A stretch of 14,109 bases of DNA from JBBRSC01 sp038245795. GTDB lineage: Bacteria; Actinomycetota; Acidimicrobiia; Acidimicrobiales; Microtrichaceae. A program made the translations under genes and the position numbers. Position 1 is the first letter of the stretch; each line of letters starts with the position of its first letter. Shown piece by piece: positions 1 through 6,825 of the stretch. Where the stretch lies: assembly GCA_038245795.1 (NCBI GenBank), contig JBBRSC010000062.1, positions 1-14,109 on the forward strand, in the 5' to 3' direction. The notes below the pieces were generated by a model. The model was given only the letters and a program-made list of their open reading frames with translations. It was not told the origin of the DNA and did no database searches.

Positions 1-1434
1 AACGAACTCGCGGATCTCGTCGGGCGTCGCGGAGTGGCCCTCTTTGAGGACGACGTAGCCGATCGGAATCTCGCCGGCCGCTTCGTCGGCGACGCCGATC
101 ACCGCCGCGTCGGCGACCGAGGGGTGCGTCAGTAGGAGTGCTTCGAGCTCGGCGGGTGGCACCTGGAAGCCCTTGTATTTGATGAGTTCCTTGAGCCGAT
201 CGACGATGAAGAGGTGACCGTTCTGGGCGATGTATCCGATGTCGCCGGTGTGGAGCCAGCCGTCGGCGTCGATGGTGGCCTCGGTGGCGCTCGGGTTGTT
301 GAGATATCCCAACATGACCTGCGGTCCCCGCACCCAGACCTCGCCTTCGGCGTTGATCCCGAGTGCCTCGAGCGTGACCGGATCCACGATCAGCGTCTCG
401 GTGTTGGGAGCCGTGATACCGACTGAGCCGGGCACGAATCCTCCGGGAGGTGTGAGGTGCGACACCGGCGACAGTTCCGTCATTCCGTACCCCTGCACGA
501 CCTCGCAGCCGAGTCGGCCACCCGCTTCGAGCGCCAGCTCAGCGGACAGTGGTGCGGCGCCGGAGAACACCTGCTGAAGGTGGGTGAGATCGACGGTGTC
601 GACCATCGGGTGCTTCGCCAGGGCGACGACAATGGGGGGCGCCACGAACGACCGGGTGATGCGGTGAGTCTGGTGAAGTTGGAGGAACTCGGCGAGGTCG
701 AAGCGGGGCATGGTCACGATGGTGGCCCCCGCCGCGAGCCCGCAGTTCATCAGCACCTGCATGCCGTAGATGTGGAAGAAGGGGAGCACCGCAATGAGCA
801 CCTCATGTTCGGCGAGCCCGCTCGCTCCGACGACCTGCGCGACGTTGGCGACCAGGTTGCGGTGGGTCAGCATCACGCCCTTGGACAGGCCGGTGGTCCC
901 CGAGGAGTAGGGCAGCGCGACGACCGAATCAATCGGTACCGGCACCTGGTCGGCGAGCGGTGTGCCCATGAGTTCGCTGAACGGATGGGCAGTGCCGGCG
1001 TCGCCCAGAACGAAGATGTCGGTAACACCGGTCTCGGCGGCAGCGGCCGTGGCGACGTCGAGGAACATCGGGATGGTGATGAGCAGCGAGGCGCCGGCAT
1101 CAACGAGCTGATGGTGAACTTCGCCCTCGGTATAGGACGGGTTGATGGTGGTGATGGTGCCACCGGCCAGGGCCACGCCGTGGAAGATGATGGCGTACTC
1201 GGGGATGTTCGGGGCCATGATGGCCAAGACGTCACCGGGTCCGAACCCGCGGGCAACGAGTCCGCCGGCCAGAGATCGTGCGCCTCGGTCCAGTTCGCCA
1301 TAGGTGAGCACCCGGCCGGTCGGCCCATCGATGAGGGCGGGCTTGTCCGCCAGATCGCGAGCGCGCCGGAGCACGTAGTCGCTGAGCGTGATCTGGGGGA
1401 TCTCGACGTCGGGCAGCGGGCTGGTGTGGATCAT
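1..1434 (-). CDS. Acyl-CoA synthetase (AMP-binding, 4-coumarate-CoA ligase-like), C-terminus cut by window edge
   Basis: ATP-dependent ligase of the ANL superfamily, expected to activate a carboxylic acid (fatty or aryl acid) to its acyl-CoA in the cytoplasm through an acyl-adenylate. The frame is open from ATG at 1434 to base 1 (478 codons). Visible motifs are the phosphate-binding loop YSSGTTGLSKGV near residues 173-184, GYGMTELSP near 313-321, GWLHTGDIGY near 391-400 and the hinge region DRLKELIKYKGFQV near 410-424. The family is usually 500-540 residues, so about 30-60 residues are missing. These include the C-terminal catalytic lysine, which lies beyond the edge. A GAGGAA ribosome site (1439-1444) lies 4 nt before the ATG. 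It follows the Gfo/Idh/MocA pair on the same strand after 100 bp, so it may be read through from them or have its own promoter. The exact acid substrate cannot be read from the sequence. Confidence 0.93.
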   Translation of the reverse strand, partial: MIHTSPLPDVEIPQITLSDYVLRRARDLADKPALIDGPTGRVLTYGELDRGARSLAGGLVARGFGPGDVLAIMAPNIPEYAIIFHGVALAGGTITTINPSYTEGEVHHQLVDAGASLLITIPMFLDVATAAAAETGVTDIFVLGDAGTAHPFSELMGTPLADQVPVPIDSVVALPYSSGTTGLSKGVMLTHRNLVANVAQVVGASGLAEHEVLIAVLPFFHIYGMQVLMNCGLAAGATIVTMPRFDLAEFLQLHQTHRITRSFVAPPIVVALAKHPMVDTVDLTHLQQVFSGAAPLSAELALEAGGRLGCEVVQGYGMTELSPVSHLTPPGGFVPGSVGITAPNTETLIVDPVTLEALGINAEGEVWVRGPQVMLGYLNNPSATEATIDADGWLHTGDIGYIAQNGHLFIVDRLKELIKYKGFQVPPAELEALLLTHPSVADAAVIGVADEAAGEIPIGYVVLKEGHSATPDEIREFV

Positions 1435-1534
1435 GGGGTTCCTCGTCGAGACGTTCACGCGGTCGATGCGGCCCGGAGGCGGCTGCGGCGATGGTAGCTA
1501 ACGGTGGATCGGCCCGCCGCGTCGGAGTGACTGC

Positions 1535-2560
1535 TCAGTGGTGAGGGAGCTCGACGGCTCGTCCGGTTCGTGCCGACTCGTACCACCCGGTGACCAACTC
1601 GAGCGCTCGACGGGCGTCGGCCAGCGTGACCGGGAGCGGTGCGTCGGTGGTCACGGCATGGTGGAAGGCCGCCAACTGGCCGCTGAACCCGTTGGGCGAC
1701 GGTGGGAGTGATCGCTCGACCTCGTTGGCTTGGGCGGCCAGCTCGGGGGTCGCCCAGTCGAAGGACCACGGTTCGTTCCCGGGTTCGTACGGGTCGAGGG
1801 AGGACTCGGCGGTGACGTGTTCGAAGCAGAACCGGAGGCGGGTGATCTCGCGGAGCGAGCCCAGCGTGACCGCCATCGACACGAGACCGCCATCGGCAGT
1901 CGCGCCGAACGCCGTTGCGCAGTCCTCGGTCTCGATGTCGTTGACCAGCGTCGCCGTCTGACCCTGAACTCGCACCAACGGACCGGCGATGAAACTGAGC
2001 AGATCGTGCGCGTGGGTGCCGTGTCCGAACACGGCGCCGCCGCCCTCGCCAGCGACGGTTCCTCGCCACGGTGTCGCGTAGTAGGCCGCGTCGCGCCACC
2101 ACGACGTCTCTGAGGTCGCCAGACGGAGGCGACCGACCAGGCCGGTTTCGACGAAGGCTCGCATTCGTGCGATTCCGGGGGCGAAGCGGTACTGGAAGAT
2201 CGGCATGAGGCAGCCCTCGGCCGCCGCCTCAGCCGCTTCGAGCCGCCCCAATGCGTCGAGGTCGGCGACCAACGGCTTCTCGCAAATGACGTGTCGTCCG
2301 CGGGTGAGCGCGGCCACGCACTGAGCCTCGTGATGCCCGGGCGGCGTGCAGATATCGACGACGTCGAGGTCGACGTCGAGCAGCTCGTCGAGGGTTGCGA
2401 CTGCCGGCACTCCCCAGTCGGAACTGGCCTGGGCACGCCGCGCATCATCGGTGTCGGCGACGACGACGACGTCGAACAGTTCTGGTGCCAAGACGTACGC
2501 CAACAGATGGGCTTGGCCGATGCCGAGCCCCACCACACCAACTCGCAACGGGCGGGTCAT
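1535..2560 (-). CDS. Gfo/Idh/MocA family NAD(P)-dependent oxidoreductase (second gene of pair)
   Basis: Cytoplasmic sugar or inositol-type dehydrogenase family of 341 residues, a normal length. The N-terminal Rossmann motif is GVVGLGIGQAH (residues 8-18). The family signature EKP is intact at 94-96 (VICEKPLVADLDAL), with the lysine expected to act in catalysis. A GTHAHDLLSF segment lies in the C-terminal alpha/beta domain. I chose the ATG at 2560, not the ATG 14 codons upstream, because it places the Rossmann strand 5 residues from the start and forms an ATGA overlap with the stop of the preceding gene. This indicates translational coupling and a two-protein unit. Known relatives oxidise or reduce a hydroxyl of sugars, inositols or sugar acids. 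The substrate here is unknown. The divergent aldolase/flavin-enzyme operon suggests a shared catabolic pathway. Confidence 0.92.
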   Translation of the reverse strand: MTRPLRVGVVGLGIGQAHLLAYVLAPELFDVVVVADTDDARRAQASSDWGVPAVATLDELLDVDLDVVDICTPPGHHEAQCVAALTRGRHVICEKPLVADLDALGRLEAAEAAAEGCLMPIFQYRFAPGIARMRAFVETGLVGRLRLATSETSWWRDAAYYATPWRGTVAGEGGGAVFGHGTHAHDLLSFIAGPLVRVQGQTATLVNDIETEDCATAFGATADGGLVSMAVTLGSLREITRLRFCFEHVTAESSLDPYEPGNEPWSFDWATPELAAQANEVERSLPPSPNGFSGQLAAFHHAVTTDAPLPVTLADARRALELVTGWYESARTGRAVELPHH

Positions 2561-3564
2561 GGCCGTTCTGCCCGCTGCTGGGCTCGGAGCGCCATGTCGC
2601 ACGCTGCGAGGACGTGGTCGTGGCTCATGAAGGTGTCCGTTCGGTGTTCGATGTCGGCGAGGAGGCGATGGGCCCAGTCCAACTCGACGTCGGCGGTATC
2701 GACGCGCCGGGCGGAGGTGTGATCGACAAGGATGAGGTGCTCGCTGCCCGGCTGACCGACGGGGTCGATGTTGGAGCGGACCTCCATCGTTCCGGTCGTT
2801 CCCGTGATCGACAGCCGCACGTCACCCCAGGTGCCGAGCCCTGCGGGTGAGAGGTAGTCCACTCGATGATCGCTCCACACCACTCGGCCGCTCGGGCTCG
2901 TGTGGCGCAACGACATTCGTCCGACATCCTGGAACCCTGGGTGAGCGGGGTGTGCAACGTTGGCGACCGAGGACGCGACGACCTCGGTGATGCCCGGGCC
3001 GGCGAGGGCGAGCAACTGGTCGGCCTGATGTGCCGCGAGATCGACGAGGATTCCGCCGCTGCGCGTCGGATCGAAGAACCACTCGGGCCGGCTGTCGGCC
3101 GCCAACGTATGAGGTGCGAGCCCGGTGATGGCCACGAGCTCACCAATCTCACCGGACTGCACCCGATGCACGCACTCGATGACGGCGCGATTGGTGAGAC
3201 GTTCGGAATAGAAGACCCACCATCGGCGATCCGATTCGATGGCTGCCTGACCAATGGCGTCGAGATCGGCGAGGGAGGTGACGGCGGGCTTGGCGACGAA
3301 CACGTGATGTCCCTGGGAGAGCGCTCGGATCGTCATCGGGCCGCGCTCTGATGGCACGCCAGCGAGGACGATGAGATCGAGGGATGCGTCAGTGAGCACT
3401 TCATCAACCCGTCGTCGTTCGGAGTCGCCTCGCCATCCGCCATAGAGGTCGGTCAGTGGGCCGTCGTCCGCCGTGTGGCACACCGTCTGGGCTCCAACGG
3501 CGACCAGTCCATCAATCATCTCGAACAGATGGAGGTGCTCGATGCCGATCACTCCGACGCGCAT
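2557..3564 (-). CDS. Gfo/Idh/MocA-like oxidoreductase with degenerate signature (AKP instead of EKP)
   Basis: 335-residue protein of the Gfo/Idh/MocA superfamily, first gene of a two-gene unit. The N-terminus is a Rossmann start (MRVGVIGIEHLHLFEM), but the usual GxGxxG is reduced to GxIGIEH. The family signature EKP appears as AKP at 91-93 (HVFVAKPAVTSLADLD), so the lysine is kept and the glutamate lost. The segment GGILVDLAAHQADQLLALAG (about 190-209) is typical of the family's C-terminal domain, which supports the assignment. A strong but closely spaced ribosome site, GGAGGG at 3567-3572, lies 2 nt before the ATG. The stop overlaps the next gene's start as ATGA. Two different family members in tandem suggest either two redox steps or a heteromer in which this one is partly regulatory. 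That is inference. Confidence 0.85.
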   Translation of the reverse strand: MRVGVIGIEHLHLFEMIDGLVAVGAQTVCHTADDGPLTDLYGGWRGDSERRRVDEVLTDASLDLIVLAGVPSERGPMTIRALSQGHHVFVAKPAVTSLADLDAIGQAAIESDRRWWVFYSERLTNRAVIECVHRVQSGEIGELVAITGLAPHTLAADSRPEWFFDPTRSGGILVDLAAHQADQLLALAGPGITEVVASSVANVAHPAHPGFQDVGRMSLRHTSPSGRVVWSDHRVDYLSPAGLGTWGDVRLSITGTTGTMEVRSNIDPVGQPGSEHLILVDHTSARRVDTADVELDWAHRLLADIEHRTDTFMSHDHVLAACDMALRAQQRAERP

Positions 3565-3614
3565 GACCCTCCGGTTGGCGATTCTCTGGCCCCTCGTCCC
3601 CGCATCACGATCTC

Positions 3615-3620
3615 AACCTA
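3615..3620 (-). promoter_or_regulatory. -10-like box (TAGGTT) for the Gfo/Idh/MocA pair
   Basis: Reading on the minus strand, TAGGTT fits the actinobacterial TANNNT -10 pattern. It would start transcription near 3607, giving a leader of roughly 45 nt that contains the GGAGGG ribosome site. No good -35 hexamer is visible. Its expected -35 region falls on the opposing plus-strand -10 box, so the two divergent promoters overlap. Confidence 0.35.
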
Positions 3621-3640
3621 CCGAGCCGCTGGGCGTCCGA

Positions 3641-3646
3641 TAGGTT
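3641..3646 (+). promoter_or_regulatory. -10-like box (TAGGTT) for the lipoprotein operon, leaderless start
   Basis: TAGGTT lies 9 nt before the ATG at 3656, and no Shine-Dalgarno sequence is present between them. This is the expected layout for a leaderless mRNA starting at or next to the start codon. The box is the exact inverted copy of the minus-strand box at 3615-3620, with 20 bp between them. Confidence 0.5.
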
Positions 3647-3655
3647 CACGACCTC

Positions 3656-5719
3656 ATGGCTACTCGAACCCGACAATTCCTGGTCGCAATCTGCGCGCTG
3701 GCGATCATCGCCTCCGGATGCACTGATACGGCCAAGGAGCCGACGCCAACGTCGCCCCCGGTGTCGGCGGCGAGCGGGGGATACGCGACCCGGGCGAGCG
3801 CGTACCTTGCTGATGCCGTGAAGACCGACGTGTCGACGTCGCCGAGCCGAGCCAAGGTCTGGCACGCCGTGGCAGTTCTCGCCAACGATCCACAAGGCAC
3901 CGGAGCCGTTGCGCTCACGGTGGACGACTTGGCGTTGATCACCGATCGCTTTGCCACCTTCCAGGACACCACCGACTTCGATCTCATCGCGCTGATGAAT
4001 CTGTGGTTTCGTTCGGACCACGGCAAGCGCCTCAGTGACGAGACGCGGGCGCACGTGCGGAAGCTGATCCTCGACTTCAAGTACTGGTACGACGAGCCGC
4101 AACCAGCGGGCATCATCGACGAGCGGTGGTACTGGTCGGAGAACCACCAGATCTTGTACCACACGCTCGAGCTGCTCGCCGGCGAGGAATTCCCCACCGA
4201 CACCTTCACCAACAGCGGCACGAACGGCACTGCCCATGTGGCGCATGCCCAACCGCTCGTCGAGAAATGGGTCCAACAACGCGCCCGCTACGGCTTCAGC
4301 GAGTGGTACTCCAACGTCTACTACCAGGAGGATCTCGAGGCGACGGTCGCTCTTGCCGAGTTCTCGACGGACGACAAGATCGCCACCCTCGGTTCGATCG
4401 CCACCGACATCATCCTCTACGACATCGCCTCGCACACCGTTGGCGGCTCCTTCGGTGCGACCCATGGGCGGAGCTACAAGAAGGACAAGATGACCGCCCT
4501 CGATGAGGACACGTGGGATGTGTCCAAGCTCGTCCTCGACGATGCCGTCGAGCCGTATCAGTCGTCGTTGGGAGCCGTGTTCCTGGCCAGTGCTACCCGG
4601 TACCAGCCGCCTGAGGTGATCGCGGCGGTGGTTCGTGATCATGGACCCGCGCCGACTGCTGATGATCCAGGTGGAACGGTGGAGAAGGCCCGCCACAGTC
4701 TGCCGATTGATCCGCTCAGCAGTGTCACGACCGACCCGGCTGGACCACAGGGCCTCGCGTTCGATGATCCCGACAACCTGATGTTGTGGTGGGGGATGGG
4801 CGCGCTCACGCCGTGGCAGACGGTGGTCGAATCCACCAACGAGATGACCAAGTACAACCTCTGGAAGTCGGAGCTGTTCAGCGACTTCAAACCCTTCGAG
4901 GCGATCGTCAAGGCGTCGCCCCCCGCCGCCGTCAGAGCGCTCGCGAGATCCTTGGCTCCGCAACTCAACTTGGGGCTCCTGTCTCAGGCTGATACCTACA
5001 CGTGGCGAAATTCGGGGGCAATGCTCTCGACGGTGCAGGACTTTCGCAAGGGCCAGGCCAGTCAGCAGATGCACGTGTGGCAGGCCACGTTCTCGCCGGA
5101 CGCGTTGGTGTTCACGACGCATCCCCGAACGAAGACCGAACCGGGAGTTCCGTGGGACTCCAACAGCGACGACTGGTCGGGGAATGCATCACTGCCCCGG
5201 AGCGCTCAGGTGCGCAACGTGAACATCTCGATGTACGCACCGCTCTATGCGGCTGACAAGGGATTGCAGGGTGCCTATCAGCCGTACACCCACGCCTACC
5301 TACCGCAGGATCATTTCGACGAGGTGGTTCGCGCGGGCAACTGGACCTTCGCTCGACACGGTGACGGCTACGTGGCGTTGTACTCATGGCGGACACCGGA
5401 CTGGGTCACCTATGACCCGGCGACGACCGACACCAACGGCTTGGTGAAACCATTCGAGTTGGTGGCCAACGGAGGCCCCAACAACGTCTGGATCACCGAG
5501 ATCGGTTCGAGTGCGCAGGGGTCGTTCGCGGAGTTCCAGGCGGCGATTCAGGCGAACCAGCCCGTTGTGACTCCGAACGGTGATCCGGCGAAGTACTCGA
5601 CGGGGTTCGATGTCGCGTGGACGTCACCGACGCAGGGCCCGCTCACGTTCGGATGGGACAAGCCGCTGACGAAGGGGGGGACCGAGGAGCTGTTGACGGG
5701 GTATCCGCGCATCGACTAG
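3656..5719 (+). CDS. Large secreted lipoprotein, possible alpha/alpha-toroid plus beta-sandwich (heparinase-like) enzyme; ends at an in-frame TAG
   Basis: 687 codons to the first stop. The N-terminus is a lipoprotein signal: positive MATRTR, a hydrophobic stretch (residues 8-19) and ASGC with the acylated Cys at 22, followed by a Thr/Pro-rich linker. The product should therefore be anchored outside the cytoplasmic membrane. Residues about 45-420 are helical and rich in aromatics (ERWYWSENHQILYH at 156-169, then SEWYSNVYYQEDLEATVALAEF). The last third looks like beta strands (NWTFARHGDGYVALYSW). This resembles my memory of secreted alpha/alpha-toroid plus beta-sandwich polysaccharide lyases and related proteins, but I cannot name a family or catalytic residues. 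The start appears leaderless. The TAG at codon 688 is very probably not the ancestral end, because the same frame continues for 36 plausible residues and stops in an ATGA overlap with the next gene. It is the first gene of an operon with the aldolase and flavin oxidoreductase, so it may process the substrate outside the cell. Confidence 0.85.
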   Translation: MATRTRQFLVAICALAIIASGCTDTAKEPTPTSPPVSAASGGYATRASAYLADAVKTDVSTSPSRAKVWHAVAVLANDPQGTGAVALTVDDLALITDRFATFQDTTDFDLIALMNLWFRSDHGKRLSDETRAHVRKLILDFKYWYDEPQPAGIIDERWYWSENHQILYHTLELLAGEEFPTDTFTNSGTNGTAHVAHAQPLVEKWVQQRARYGFSEWYSNVYYQEDLEATVALAEFSTDDKIATLGSIATDIILYDIASHTVGGSFGATHGRSYKKDKMTALDEDTWDVSKLVLDDAVEPYQSSLGAVFLASATRYQPPEVIAAVVRDHGPAPTADDPGGTVEKARHSLPIDPLSSVTTDPAGPQGLAFDDPDNLMLWWGMGALTPWQTVVESTNEMTKYNLWKSELFSDFKPFEAIVKASPPAAVRALARSLAPQLNLGLLSQADTYTWRNSGAMLSTVQDFRKGQASQQMHVWQATFSPDALVFTTHPRTKTEPGVPWDSNSDDWSGNASLPRSAQVRNVNISMYAPLYAADKGLQGAYQPYTHAYLPQDHFDEVVRAGNWTFARHGDGYVALYSWRTPDWVTYDPATTDTNGLVKPFELVANGGPNNVWITEIGSSAQGSFAEFQAAIQANQPVVTPNGDPAKYSTGFDVAWTSPTQGPLTFGWDKPLTKGGTEELLTGYPRID

Positions 5720-5830
5720 CCGTGGGCACAGGTGCCGTTCGATTCGACGGCCTACCAGATCACCAGCGGCAACAAGTCCTTGCGGTTCGACGTGACGATT
5801 CCGAGCCGGGAGTCAAGCGGGAACGCATGA
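5720..5830 (+). pseudogene. In-frame C-terminal remainder of the lipoprotein beyond the TAG
   Basis: Thirty-six codons follow the TAG in the same frame and then TGA at 5828-5830. The translation begins PWAQVPFDSTAYQI and contains LRFDVTIPS, an alternating pattern that suits the closing strands of a beta-sandwich. It flows directly from GYPRID before the stop. The TGA overlaps the ATG of the aldolase gene as ATGA, exactly like the next junction in this operon (6822-6825). Without this stretch the aldolase gene would be preceded by a 107-bp gap unlike its neighbours. Confidence 0.75.
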
Positions 5831-6825
5831 CCGCCGCACACACTCCCCGACCCGAACCTGGGCCAACTGGATGTTCGGAAGCGGATCTGGTGAGCCGGCT
5901 TCGGCCCAACCGCCCGATCGTGGGGATGTCCGCCATCCTGTTGCCGTTTCGTGCCGATGGCAGCGTCGATTGGGGGTCGTTCGAGGCCCACCTCGTCCGT
6001 ACCCTCGACGCCGGCTTGGCGCCAGCGGTGAACATGGATACCGGCTACGTGCAGATCATCGATTCGTCGACCCGCTCGCGGGCGCTCGAGATTGCTCAGA
6101 AGTCGTGCGATGGCTCGCGGTTCGTTGCCGGCGCCTTCGTGGGTGACCGCACGGGTGACGCCTTCGATGCTGGCGCCTACGAACAGGCAATGGTCGAGAT
6201 CGCTGAGGCCGGGGGGACACCAGTGATCTTTCCGTCGTGGGGGCTGCATGGATTGCACGAGGCTGAGTGGGTTGATGCTCAAGCGGAACTGGGCTCAGCG
6301 GTCGGTGAGTTCATCGGCTTCGAGTTGGGGACGATGTTCGTTCCGAACGGTCGGATCGTCAGCTTGGATGCCTATCGGCAACTGATGGACGTGCCCCACT
6401 GCATCGGGGCCAAACACTCATCGTTGTCACGTCGGTTGGAGTGGGATCGGCTGGCGCTTCGAGACGAGATCCGCCCGGACTTCTTGGTCCTCACCGGCAA
6501 CGATCTGGCCATCGACATGGTGATGTGGGGGTCTGACTATCTCCTCGGGCTCTCGACGTTCGCTCCCGACGCGTTCGGCGTGAGGGATCGCCTTTGGCTG
6601 GCTGGCGACGCCGAGTTCCACCAACTCAACGACCTGCTCCAGGAACTCGGAGCGTTCGTCTTCCGTGCGCCCGTGCCCGGCTATCGCCACAACGCGGCGA
6701 TGTTCCTCCAGGCACGAGGATGGATCGACCACGATGGCATTGCACCGGGTGCCGTACAACGACCGGAGAGTGATCGTGACGTCCTGACCAGCATCGCCGC
6801 CCGACTCGAGGAGTGGGTCTCATGA
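5827..6825 (+). CDS. Dihydrodipicolinate synthase / N-acetylneuraminate lyase superfamily aldolase, divergent subgroup
   Basis: 332-residue TIM-barrel class I aldolase homologue, slightly longer than the 290-310 usual for DapA because of an N-terminal extension of about 30 residues. The Schiff-base lysine is K196 in CIGAKHSSLSR, matching the family's G-x-K-x-S pattern. A late motif LTGNDLAIDMVMWGSDYLLG corresponds to the G-x-D region. The usual Tyr of the YNxP motif is absent; the equivalent stretch reads GFELGTMFVPNG. The product is therefore unlikely to be lysine-pathway DapA and more likely cleaves or condenses another 2-oxo acid or sugar acid in the cytoplasm (inference). The start ATG at 5827 is in an ATGA overlap with the extended lipoprotein frame, and GGGAA lies 5 nt upstream. 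Its own stop overlaps the next gene by ATGA, so the three genes are translationally coupled. Confidence 0.9.
   Translation: MTAAHTPRPEPGPTGCSEADLVSRLRPNRPIVGMSAILLPFRADGSVDWGSFEAHLVRTLDAGLAPAVNMDTGYVQIIDSSTRSRALEIAQKSCDGSRFVAGAFVGDRTGDAFDAGAYEQAMVEIAEAGGTPVIFPSWGLHGLHEAEWVDAQAELGSAVGEFIGFELGTMFVPNGRIVSLDAYRQLMDVPHCIGAKHSSLSRRLEWDRLALRDEIRPDFLVLTGNDLAIDMVMWGSDYLLGLSTFAPDAFGVRDRLWLAGDAEFHQLNDLLQELGAFVFRAPVPGYRHNAAMFLQARGWIDHDGIAPGAVQRPESDRDVLTSIAARLEEWVS

Noticed and set aside
457..1497. Long plus-strand open frame of 346 codons
   Set aside because: It is antisense to the acyl-CoA synthetase, whose motifs are all clear; its own translation is low-complexity Gly/Asp/Glu/Arg without recognisable motifs.
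1435..1534. Possible promoter or terminator between the oxidoreductase and the acyl-CoA synthetase
   Set aside because: A TACCAT box (minus strand, 1491-1496) is present, but with no -35 and nothing else to support it. No clear hairpin was found, so I do not annotate it.
2345..2480. GACGTCGAG-like short repeats
   Set aside because: They encode Asp/Val/Leu runs (LLDVDLDVVDI, VVVVADTDD) of the oxidoreductase; ordinary codon bias explains them.
2561..2602. Upstream ATG for the second oxidoreductase
   Set aside because: It would add 14 residues before the Rossmann strand and overlap the preceding gene by 46 nt. The ATG at 2560 gives a normal ATGA overlap.
3605..5122. Minus-strand open frame of 505 codons
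   Set aside because: Antisense shadow of the lipoprotein gene. It is rich in Arg/Gly/Glu with no domain pattern, a common result of high GC third positions.
5617..5826. Upstream extension of the aldolase frame
   Set aside because: It overlaps the lipoprotein coding end in another frame and translates to nothing family-like. ATG 5827 is in an ATGA overlap.
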